From contig NC_058497.1 in the NCBI RefSeq assembly GCF_020382885.2, positions 16,980,330 to 17,044,329 on the forward strand: a DNA stretch of 64,000 nucleotides, read 5' to 3'. This DNA comes from Scatophagus argus. Taxonomy: Eukaryota; Chordata; Actinopteri; Scatophagidae. Position numbers and translations under genes: made by a program. Below are positions 24,843 to 36,034 of the stretch, one piece after another (within the stretch, counting starts at the first letter, position 1; each line of letters opens with the position of its first letter). A model generated the notes under the pieces. The model worked only from the letters and a program-made list of their open reading frames with translations, did no database searches and had not been told where the DNA came from.

Positions 24843-27800
24843 TCACTCTGCATCTGAAGTGGCTTCTTTCTGGAGTCTGGCTCTGTCTGCCGCTGATCGG
24901 TTCAAATCTCCTCCTGTAGCAAGAGAGGGAGGCGGTGAGATTAAGAAGGGAGTGAGTCGGGTGGCGAGGAGAGAAGCGTGCCGAAGAGTGACGGGGTAAA
25001 GTGAGGAGATGTCAAACGTGAAAGAGGAAAATCTGAGAAGGAAAAGCAGAGAGGAGTGAGAGAAGTGAAGCAGTGTGAGAGTTCGAAGCTCCCGTTTCCT
25101 CTCACCTCTGAGATAATCCACAAAGTACAGCGTCACCACTGCCATCAGTGCAACTGCAAGAAAGAAAAACAATGTGGAAAATCGCAGATAAAGTCACTCA
25201 GACAGGAGATGGGGAAAAAACTATAATCTCATAGACACACACACACAAACAGAAAGGAAATACTAACAGCAGACGCAGGTGCAGAAAAACACTTCCAAGA
25301 CCAGGTATCCTCTGTTGTCCAGGATGGCTCCTGCTGCCATGGCAATGAGAGCCAGTCCCAGGTTCTGGATTGACTGCATGCTAAGATCAACATCAGAAGT
25401 CAAGGAAATATAAGAAGAACATATAACAATAAATAACACGCATAAATATGTGTTTTAACTATGAATGTATGTTCACATAAGTACATACAAGCCATAGGCG
25501 GTCCCCAGCTGGTGCTCAGGTACCACAAAGGCCACCATGGGCCACAGTGCACAGGCCAGTAAGGAGTAGGAGACGCCCAACAGGGACTGGAAAACACAGG
25601 CTGTCATTACTCCAAATACTACAAAAATATCCCCACAAAATCTCTGAATATAATACTATAATACATTTACATCAAATAGATATACAATCAATATTTTAAT
25701 TTCTTTATATACAAACTTCTATTATTGCTGCCAACTAAGGCTGGATGTACACGTCACATAAAATAAATTAGTAGTCTGAAATGAATGTGTCTTCAATCAG
25801 AGGTAGGACAGAAAATGAACTTTTATACTCAACCCATGACTCACTTATTCCATCTATTGTGGATGCCATTTAACTGTGGCAGTGAACCTGCTGACATTTA
25901 TTTTCTTCATCCAATTCATTCCATGACTGTTTGTAAACGCAAATAAAACGTAACTTTTGAGAAGAATAAAAGTGCATGAGGGTGCCAGGGGCGTTACCAT
26001 GGCAATCCACGGGTTCCAGAAGGTGAAGGCCAGCATCATGTGAGCGGCAAGTGTGGTGACCACGGCTATTATCACCCAAACCACATTCCTCCCCGTTTTA
26101 TCAACCAGAAAGCCCAGAACTGGAGACGCAGGGGCTGAGATGATGTACACAATACTGGCAAAGGTAAAGAAGAGAACAAAGAGTGAAATCTACATGCAAA
26201 AGTCAGTCTTTACGTAAGTGATGGAGTTATTTACTTCATATTTATGTGGGAAACTTTCCTGTAGCTGAATGCTCCTCAGCTTTATTGTTACATCTATAGA
26301 AAAGCAATTTGGCCAGCTATCCGGTGGAATAAGAAATGCCCCTCACTAAAGGAAATGCAAGACACAACAGACTGGTCCCGGTGGCCAGTTACACCTGATC
26401 TGAGTTACCTGTTGACAGCTCTGGCTTCAGCTGGAGAGAAGTTGAATTTTTCAATGAAGAACACCCTGCAAACAAAAGAGAAGATGACAGGCTCACAGTG
26501 CTGCTCAGCCTTCCTGTTGATGTGACCACAAAAGGAAGACAAGTCGAGTTGACTTCTGCAGCACGTAGTCTCACTCTTCCATACATTGTTTTCTGCACTA
26601 TTTGCATAACACTTATTTGCTCTGTAAGCACTGACCCTCTGTGGAAACACCACGTCGGTTGCTAAGTGATTTGAGAGTGCCTTTCAGTGAAGGAAACGCA
26701 TGTTGTGATAGCATCAATTGGTTTCTTTCAGTGCGAACCCATTTGTCAAACCTCTTTCCATTTGTGACCCCCCCCTCCCTGCCTTTGTGGCTCGATGACA
26801 ACATAGCATTGTGAGTCTGCGCTGTTGAATCTGTGCTAAGATACAGGCTTTGTACCAGTTTAATGGAGGTTCTCTATTTAGTTCTTAGCACACAATTTAA
26901 CCATAAGTCCATTGTGAAATGAAATATATTTTTCATTTACTGAAGGATGAGCAAGACCAAGATAATTTCATCAAACAGTAAACCAAATATGTTGTTCCAT
27001 CATTTCAGCAAATGATTATTATGTGATTGTAGCACATATCAATTTTCTTTAGTTAAAGTTTGCAAAAAAAAATAAAAAATAAAAGCCCAAACAAACAAAA
27101 CAAAACTCCAGGAAACAGCAATGACAGAAAATATGATTCTTACACATTAAAGGATGTGTCCATTTTCTGTGTATCCAAAGCCTGATAAATCTTATTATCC
27201 AGTGCCATACATTCACTGTTATACAAAAACTATAAATAAAAACATGTCAGGGAGCCACACTGTTGCACAAACATGGACACTGTTTGTTTGTCAGTGCTTA
27301 TTGTCTTGTTGCCATGTACAGTATACTCACTAGAGCATCGTATGTCTACTAATGTGCAACTGATAGTAGTTTTCTGATATGTGGGGGCCCAGCTGTTTTA
27401 AACAATTACACAATTTTGTTACACACACATGGTATGGAAGACAAAAAGCATTGGCGCCTGAGGTCTAGTGATGCCCATTTTTTTTTCTTTTTAAGATAAC
27501 AGATAATCAAGATTACAAATAGTTTAATTTAAAAAGGAGTTCATAACCTGCAGTTTATGTACACCTGGGGGAAAGAAAGGCTAAGATGTAGTGAACCAAG
27601 ACTGATGATTTAATATCCCATAGCAAGATTACAAGATTTGTTGTGTTTCCCTCCTCTATGAGAACCGTGCTGATTTTTTTTTTTTTTTTTCGCAAATACA
27701 ATACAATTGCGTTGTCTTCCTGTAAAACTGGCAAAGCCATGTTTGACTCTCTGGTTCTGATCATTTATGGGTCTACTAAATAATACACTCACTGGAAACT

Positions 27801-30800
27801 TTATTCAAAACACCTGTACAGTCACAGTACAACACAACAGTCGTGTCATAAGGTCTTTTGCCACAGCGTTCATGTTGTTTAGTTTTTGGTGACACTGCAC
27901 TCCAGTACACCACCTTTAACTATGACCTCCATGATCAAAAACACTTCTATGACAATGTAAAACTAAACATTAGAGGCATCGTGGTAGTAAACAGCTACAT
28001 TAGATTGAGTTTGTGTGAGAGATGGTATCAATGCAGTACTCACTGTCCCAGTCCAATAAAGGGGAAAATGGCGACATAGTAGCCCACACAAATGATGAAG
28101 ATGAGCCACAAGGAGAGGGGGAAGTCCTTCACGTCTGTCAGCTTGATCACTTCACCTAATGTGGAAGATTAACACACAGTGAAGATCATCTTAACAGCAT
28201 TATTTGCTTTGAATAACTTTGAAAAGAAGAGCAAACTGCACGACGGCCGGTCAGGTCAAAACAAAGAAGCCACACCACAACAGAGAAAGTGCAGTGAAGT
28301 GACCAGCCAGGATGTCAATTAGAGATAACAGTAAAAACAAAACGTGGCTCTGTCATGGTCCATGCTGACTGTGACAATCAGGTTAGTAATTATTGACAGG
28401 TGAACCCAAAGAGGGGAAAAAAAAGGGGGGGGAAAAAAAACTTTATCTTAGTATCAGTACCTGTTTTGCCCTCTTCCTTATGGAGGATCCTCTCTGCTCT
28501 TTTGTCAAAGAACGCCAACACCAAGGCACAGATCAGTGAAAACAGACAGGTTAAGGCAGCTAAGGAGACAAAAAGGAAAGTAAGGAAATGTGAGTACCAG
28601 TAAAAACATTATGATGATGATAATAATACTACTACTGCTGAGGGATTCTATCATTCATTTGACTTTATCTCAAAAGTTCACATTAAAGTTTAACCAACAG
28701 CAGAGACAGACTATAAAGAAAAAAAAAAAACAACTGCAAGGTGTAGAAAAGTGGAATCAGTTTTAGCACAAGTCAGTAATTGGAGAAAATGATTAAGAAC
28801 TGACACTTCTTCGAACTCATGTGTCCTGTGACTCATCTGTAGCAGCCGGCAGCACTTTTAGTTCTCTATGTCACTTCTCTTTTGTCTCTGCTGGCCGTGT
28901 TATTTGAGATCATTAGTCACAGAGAGGGGATCTAGTATCTCAAGCAGAGACTGAGATAAAGCACATGTAACCTGAGTCTTAATGTTTAACACTTGCCAAT
29001 TTCTTGCACGCCCCCCAACCAAAAAAGAAAAAAAAAAAAAACGTTTAAGCAAAAGTACCTAATATTTACCTAACATGAGTGATACGCCCAGTGCGGTGTG
29101 TCCGGAAGAGCCGACAAGGTCCGCCATTTTGCTGTACACCCAGCCCATGATGTTCATGTTTACTGTGCTGCCCTGGGACAAGTGCATAGAAGGGTGAAGG
29201 GGGCTTAAGGCATACATTCGCTGTATCAACAATTTTTGTGTCGTTGGCGCTTCGCCATGGCTACAGTTCAGAAAAGCACTCATGTGTTAACTTCATGATC
29301 TGCTGGAAATGTACTTACTATTCGAGCCATGCTCAGCTGAAGGCCAAAAACCAGATTTAGCTCCTTTCCTTTAAACCAGTTGACTGCATATGTGTTCTGG
29401 GCTACAGCCAAGGACTCTCCTCCAATACTATCCAGGAAAAGAAAACAGAGAGAGGGCGCGACCAACCTCAGCTTAAGATTTCCTTACCGTCCACTGGTAT
29501 GTCAATTTGTTAGATTATGTTCGTAAAATGAACAAGTTTAGCATTTTTTTCCCCCCTCACCCAAACACGAAACGTCCAACATTGCACAGCCAGAAACGAT
29601 TCACCAAAGCTCCAGTAGCAAATATTACCTTAACAGAGTGGAAAAGATAAACAATTAAAACAATTCAAACAATGTAACTGGCATCAAATTTCTGTACTCA
29701 ATGGTTCCTATTTAGATACATGGTGAAAAAAATAGAATGAACATTTTCATAATTATACTCCCCCCAATTCATTCACATTTAGATCTCAAAGTAAACGTAC
29801 TTGTCCAACACAGACAAACAAGGAAAAGATGATGGTTCCCAGCCTATAAAAAAAAAAGAAAAACAACTTGAGAACACTGACTGACAAGAACAAAAGCTAC
29901 GTAACTTTCACTTTCACTTATGGCGAGTCTACGTAACAAACACATACTGAGCTCAAAATAAATGCGACTTATTGGTCTTTGTACCTGATGCCAAAGACCC
30001 TGTCAATCAGGAATCCCCCAAAGAAGCAGAGAAACACGTTGGGCCAAGAGTACCAGGCATACAGCTGCATGAACTTTGCTGTGTTCAGGTTCAGATCCTG
30101 GTGCAGTCAGGCAGAAAACATATTATTCTCATCAGTCACGACAACTTATTCAAATCTAGACGTGAAACGCAGGTTAAATACAGTGCGTGGGTTTAAAATA
30201 TAACCCAGCAATGGCATGAATTAGAAGTGAATTAATTTGACTGTTCTGGCTGACTTATTATGCAGGTTTCACAGTGTGAAAAAAATGCAGAAGCCCAATT
30301 TGTCCTTTGTGAAAAATCTTTGACTAACGGGGAACCATGTCTTTGGCTACGATAAATGTGAATTGTTGCATTTATAGAACAGTAACCTGGTATGCAGTTT
30401 TGCGTTTACTCAGGATGAATTACCTGGATGACTTGAGTTTGAAGTGCAGCCGGGTTGTCATAACAGAAGTAGCTTCCTGGAACAGATTATCTACATTTAC
30501 GCACTTCATACACAACGATACCGCATGTGTTTAACGTTACACGAGCCACAATGGGCAACAACACTAAAAGTTTTCTTTCACAGCAATACAATTTATTGAA
30601 TTCAGCCCCAAATCCTCAACAATAACCATTTAGAGCGCTTCGGGAAGTTTTAGGCGTTTTACTGCTCACCGAATCCCAAGAAGCACATGAATACCAGGAC
30701 AACCACTCGGTGCAGTAGGTGGTTGGGGTCGCAGATGGCCGGCATGGATCTGCCGGGTCCCCTGGCTGTCTGTCTGCCGCTGAACGAGCCCTCGGCCTCA

Positions 30801-30838
30801 TCTCCCAACAGGCTCCGCCGCTCCTCATAGTCCGCCAT
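24843..30838 (-). CDS. mfsd1: MFSD1, lysosomal major-facilitator transporter, 15 exons
   Basis: A complete gene encoding 470 aa (human about 465). Exons: 30670-30838, 30424-30476, 29985-30097, 29801-29843, 29561-29628, 29319-29427, 29070-29172, 28461-28559, 28044-28155, 26409-26465, 25998-26154, 25489-25586, 25268-25380, 25106-25153, 24843-24913; all phases join. Recognised from family stretches such as CFLGFG, YDNPAALQTQV, LYAWYSWPN, GGFLIDRVFG, GGESLAVAQNTYAV, GKELNLVFGLQLSMARIGST, PFIGLG, LVDKTGRN, HMMLAFTFWNPW and AYGFMQSIQNLGLA. These cover the usual 12 membrane segments. MFSD1 is a lysosomal-membrane transporter that works with the accessory subunit GLMP and is reported to export dipeptides. 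The N-terminal E6-R-R-S-L10-L11 fits the [DE]xxxL[LI] lysosomal sorting signal. The start MADYEERR at 30838 is chosen over an upstream in-frame ATG at 30964 because it matches the family N-terminus. The C-terminus (GGDLNRSAADRARL...) is diverged. It is transcribed toward the P2Y receptor; CLEAR-like sites lie just upstream. Confidence 0.95.
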
Positions 30839-30900
30839 GTTCGTTTGTTTGGGAATTGCGGGGGGAAAAAGTTGACGGCAGAGACGAATACGTAGCCTGT

Positions 30901-30986
30901 GATCACATGACCAGGAAAGCATGTCACGTGGCGTTAGCCTTTTTAGCTTGTCACCATTGCCCATCCGGTGTTTATATCCGCACGTG
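30901..30986. promoter_or_regulatory. CLEAR-like E-boxes in MFSD1 promoter
   Basis: Three E-box-type sites lie 63-150 bp upstream of the MFSD1 ATG: atcacatgacc (30902-30912), gtcacgtggc (30923-30932) and cacgtg (30981-30986). The reverse strand of the second, GCCACGTGAC, differs by one base from the CLEAR consensus GTCACGTGAC bound by TFEB/TFE3 at lysosomal genes. The spacing near the start is typical for such sites. Function is inferred from motif and gene type. Confidence 0.5.
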
Positions 30987-31112
30987 CCCGTCGAGAGGTT
31001 CGAGCAGCTCGCAGGAGCGCGCGCAGCAAAGGTTATCTGAACAGACTGACGGCTAAAACCGGCACTTCGCGGTTAGCAGCCTGTGCTAGAAATATTAAAG
31101 GTTTTGACGTGT

Positions 31113-31158
31113 ATTGCATTTACAAGATAAAATCAAGATAAAATCTTGTAAATGCAAT
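31113..31158. repeat. Perfect 16-bp inverted repeat upstream of MFSD1
   Basis: Arms attgcatttacaagat (31113-31128) and atcttgtaaatgcaat (31143-31158) are exact complements with a 14-base spacer. The loop contains two copies of aagataaaatc-like sequence overlapping the left arm. Confidence 0.85.
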
Positions 31159-33383
31159 GAATGAATGAAAATAAGTGATACAATATCCGGTGGTTTGATT
31201 TTAATTTAGTTTACAAATATGTTTTAATGTTACTTTGGGACTAGAAAAATGATACATGTTGATAGAAATGAAACATTTTAGACAGTCAAAAAATGCACTT
31301 TATTCAAAAGTGTATAGAAAACATATAAATGACACATAAATACACACTAAATACAACCTCAAGGCACGTTTATTTTATTTTGTTAGGTGTATTAATCATC
31401 CAGAATCAATAAAGGGTGTGATTACAAACAGCAATTTACAATTGTTGCATATTATACCTTTAAGAAAAGATTTGCCGAGGTAGAACCTGTGAATCATTTT
31501 AACCATAATTTTTCTCACAAATATTTCTCACTAATATCAAATTAACTTAGCTTACAAGACAAAGGATGTAAGTCCATGTCTGAAAAAAAAGCCATTTGTA
31601 TGCACACCAGCCAAAAATGAAAACACAATTGTTTTCTGCTGTTACTGAGTTAGAAACTGAGTACTAGGTTTTCATGATACAGCATAATTTAGGTAGATCT
31701 TTGTTTATTTATTATTATACAAATGTTTTGAATAAATCATTCAAAATCATAAAAATATAAATCATACTGCATAAAGTCAGATAAATTATAATGTTACCTG
31801 ACTCAGTGTTAAAAAAAGTCTGGAAAGTGGACAGAGTGAAAGGTGAGTTTACCAGACCTCTGTGGCTTAAATCTTAAATCTAAACTCTAAAAAGCTGACT
31901 ATAAGCCATTTCTCTGGGGTGTTGTGACATGAAACTGTTCCATGTCTGCTGATTGGCAGCAGTGACATGCAGACTTGACAGGTTTCTTTGACATGCAAGC
32001 TGTACCAGCTTGTTTCATTAGGCCTTCCACATGCATCCAGTTATATGAAACTGTCAGTCCACACCTTACCTGCCCCCTATTTATCTGGCACTTTTCTGTC
32101 CCCAACTTGTGTCTGCGCATACTGCCAGGCAACACTATCTGCAGGGTTTATTTAATTTCCATGAATGTCATTTAGAATTTTTCATAATTCACTACTACGG
32201 GGTCATCTGTCAGGGGATTTAATCTGAGGGTGATGAACGGTCCTTCCCCAGGCTGCAGTCCCCGTGCCGACCGTTCTGTAGCTCATTAATTTCCTGCCCA
32301 AATATCAGCCTCTGTCATAGCCAACAGAGAGTGGGAGGGAGAAAGATCATATTTCATTATTACATTAATCAGACCCACATGAAGACACGATTGTAAATCA
32401 GGTGGGGGGTGACATTAATCCTGCATAACCAGTTTGTGAATATCCTGAAACCTGTCTTCTGGGTGTTGAAAAAGTGAATTTATTCCAGTTTTATATGTTT
32501 TTTTTAATCCTCTTATTCAATTCAAAATTAATGACGTACTGAAGCTACTGCAATATTGTGAAAAGTCCTGCTTGTCGATGTTTGCAGCTTTGCTGGGTGT
32601 TATTTAGATGTGTTTTTCCCTTTCATTTCCTCTGTTATATTTTACATGATCTTGAGCATATGAACTGAATCATATCAACGGCTTCTGTGTACATCACTGT
32701 GGCAGAGCAACTGCGTTTAGGTGGTTTTGTCCCCCCATTCCTGTTGGCTGCCTTTGTTGCTGCACTGGTGCACGTGCAGCAGTGCATATAATATACGCTT
32801 TCTTTTATGACAAATGCAGGCTCAACTATCCTACGACCTCAACTTAGTTGTCCCATAAAAACACTATTTTTTATTAAGATTCATATTAAAACTCCTCCAC
32901 ACCATGCCATTGTAGTATGAAAAATATGAATATGAATTTTATTATTATTTTTGTATTACTCAGCAGTTATAGCTTTAAGCAAATTCTATTGCAATCTTTA
33001 TGCATGCATGCATTCTTGGTCACACTGTGTGTGGTGTAATCCTCTGAGAATGTGTGCTCAAGATGTTTTAAGGGAAAGTACAGTTTAAACAAGATTAGAG
33101 TACAGGAAGTAGAAAGTGATAGGAGGAAGTGTGGTGGATGAGTTGGCAAACTTGGACCAGAAGTGCTTGGTTGGTACTGCATCATAAACAGTAATCATCG
33201 TTGGCATGAATTCTCAAGGCAACCTCCAGACATGTTTGACATTTTGATCACATTGCATTCATTTTACAACATGTGCCATGAAGATAAAGTGCTATTTACA
33301 TTTACTTCTCATCCCAACAGCTACAGTTATTAATTCTGTCCTGTTGTACATCGTCCACTCACACACACTGTTTACTTGTATTG
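31159..33383. other. Intergenic region, MFSD1 to p2ry13-like
   Basis: AT-rich. No protein-like frame. The part nearest the receptor should hold its 3' UTR. A less repetitive block at about 32190-32400 (with cattaat and TAAT words) could be a conserved non-coding element. Nothing else recognised. Confidence 0.35.
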
Positions 33384-35654
33384 TTACTGGGGTATCCCTT
33401 TATATGACAGTCTGTTACTTTTGGTTATCTGTGACATCTCCAGCTGAGTCGATGTTGCTGTGGCAGACTCCATGGTGCCATTGTGGATTGGCTTACGGTA
33501 CAGTGTGGCCGTCAGTCTTTTTCTAAACAGCTTACAGAGGAACACATAGATAAGTGGGTCCAGACATATGTTAGTGGCTGACAGCCACAGGGTGGTTTCC
33601 TTGGCAATGTAGAGCGCGTTCTGTGCCTGGCAATGACTCGCCATGCTGCCCGTCTGGGTTAAAGTATAGGGAACGCGAGCAAAGTGAAATGGGGCGAAGC
33701 AGACGAAAAACACTCCCACCACCACAAAAACCTTTGCCTTGGTTCTGCGAGTGGCTGTTTGAGACCTGCTCTTTGAGGTTTTGTATGATTCATAAACCCG
33801 CTTGCTGATGAAAGTGTAGCAAACCACCATCAAGGCTAGCGTGCCCCAGAAAATCACCTGTAAGAACACATAAACAAAGTACAACAGTGACTTCTCATGA
33901 CAAAATGAAATTTGCTCCGCAACAGTTGAGTAACTCCAAGGTGAGGTGTAGCATCAACATTGTTTTTTTCCTGAGAGTTGAAAGAGGTGAAGTTACGTTA
34001 TACTTAGTATTACTTAGTTACTTTAATTAGTATACTTAGTAAGTTAGTATGAAGCTACCACTAGCTTTGGTTAGCATAGAAATTGGAAACTAGGGCAACA
34101 GATGCCAACATTAAGGTTATGAACTCTGGTTTTTGCTAGTGACATAGTCTGATGCCTAAACCCCCATGTAAAACTACCTTGTGTGTGTGTTTTTTTCCCC
34201 ACACTTCTATATTCAATTAACTTGATGTAATGTGTTGATTGGTGAGCTTTAGACTTGCTTTTGGGCTAATTTTGTTCCCTCTGACACAACCAGACACTGG
34301 CTCCAATTACATATGATCTGTACATACATGAAAGTGGTATTGAACTTGTCTTTTAATTCTTGGTAAGAAAGCACATAAGCTTTTTATCTTTATTTAATAG
34401 ATACCTGACAGAAGTAGTTGAATCCTTCGTGCCAGAGCAAGCCGGCTTTGCTCTTCATGGACGTGCACTTCAGTCTGCCTCCAGAGAACCGTGGTGGCTG
34501 GTCACTCAGGATAACATTGGGTAATGCTAAAGATAGCATTACCACCCAGATGGCTGCACTCAGCACCTGACCTACACCAACCCGCTGCAGGACACACTTC
34601 CCAAAGGGCATGACTATCTTCAGGTAGCGGTCCAGGCTGATGAGGCCCAGCAAGAGGATGCTGATGTACATGGTGATGTAAAAGAGAACGGCAGAGTATC
34701 GGCAGTGGAAGGCGCGTAGTTGCCAGGAGCCCACACCTGCATCACTTAAGACTCTCAGAGGGATGGTCAGAGTCATCAGCAAGTCAGCCACCACCTGTTA
34801 ATGAAGGGTTTTTTTTTTTACTTATTTGTTCTGCACAGCCAAAAAATTTGAATAAGAACAGCTCAAGCACAAAGCTAATGTTGAGAAGAAAAAACATAAC
34901 GGAAGACAACGACTTTGAAAAAAAAGCTTGGAACGAATAAAATGGCTTGACTCATACGTTGTATAAGGCCAGACGTACTTCCTCCACCAAATGTGAATGT
35001 GGTTAATGGTGTTCATGATGATGATCAAAAAAATAAAATATGACTGCTCTGAGGTGTCTGAACAGTGCAGGGTGACGTGTGCCACAGCTAGTGCTGTTAA
35101 TACTGACTCTGACAAAGTGACTGATAAGGAAGAACCACTGTGATCTCTTGAGAACTGTTCACTTTCTTTCTTCAGTGCAGAGAAAACAGCTGGCTGATCC
35201 TTCTATTGAAGTTGGATTTCTTTTTAAAAATGTGTACCAGTTGAGCATTCACTCATTATCCTATTGCCTCCATTCGGTCTAGAGCAAAATTTCTTCAGTG
35301 TATATGTCTCTCGGCTCTGCTTCAGGGATGCCTGGAGAGGTCTTTAAAGTCTTTTTGTTGACTAGTTTTCCAAGTTTAAGTGCATCTTTGGTGTCTCTTT
35401 AGTGTCATGACTGCCTGATCTTTCGAGCCAGTCATGATAAGTTTTATTATGCAAAAGCCCTCATGTCTTACCACGTTTTTTAGAAAGACCACGAATGTTG
35501 AAGTGCTGGGGATGCTGAAGAAGATCCATGCAGCCAGGGAATTCAGTATCATGGCGACTATGAAGAGGATACTATACAGGCAGGGGAAAACCACAGCTGT
35601 CACACTGGTATCCCGCACACACTTGATGGAAGTGTTTGACAGGGTGTTGTTCAT
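33384..35654 (-). CDS. p2ry13: P2Y13-like ADP receptor, three coding exons
   Basis: Coding exons 35472-35654, 34405-34794 and 33384-33857 give 348 aa (human P2RY13 about 354). Junctions are phase 0 at KNV|VVAD in TM2 and FCQ|VIFW at TM5. Family marks: IPSTSTF and LKN before TM2, GLISLDRYLKIV with an intact DRY (116-118), C92-C171 disulphide, ICL3 SKRVYESYKTSKSRSQ (P2Y13 has a similar YDSYRKSKS), TM6 FAPFHFARVPYT with H-F-A-R, and TM7 AKETTL with the Lys-Glu pair at 276-277, then CLDPLIY. P2Y13 is a Gi-coupled ADP receptor at the cell surface. An acceptor at 35674 (ttcttctgaag) just before the ATG points to a further 5' UTR exon upstream. The coding introns are unusual for this mostly intronless family. 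It is the first of four minus-strand receptors here. Confidence 0.88.
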
Positions 35655-35757
35655 CTTCTGATCTTCAGTGGACCTTCAGAAGAAGAGGAGAGGACAGACC
35701 ATAAGATGAGAGGCAGACAGATACATAGACCAGCTGTACATATTTTTTTTACATATT

Positions 35758-36034
35758 GGGGCAGTCGTGGATCAGCGGTTAGGGTGTCGGACCCGTAACC
35801 GGTGGATCACTGGTTCGATTCCCCGTCCCGGTGTCCATGGCTGAGGTACCCTTGAGCAAGGTACCTAACCCCCACTGCTCCCCGGGCGCTGCACGCGGTC
35901 GCCCACTGCCCCGGGTTTGCTGTGTGTGTGTGCACGTCACTTGGGTGGGTTAAATGCAGAGAACAAATTTCGTTGGAGTGAGTTCCCTCCAATGACAAAA
36001 TATGTCACTTTAATCTTTAACTTTAATCTTTAAT
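35758..36034 (+). mobile_element. tRNA-derived SINE of a second family
   Basis: About 275 bp. A tRNA-like head (atcagcggttagggtgtcgg) carries a B box, ggttcgattccc, at 35812-35823. The body has the GTACC/GGTACC words common in fish SINEs and the tail repeats tttaatctttaa. It differs from the SINE at 12977 and 56011. No clear target-site duplication. It sits just upstream of the p2ry13-like coding start. Confidence 0.75.
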
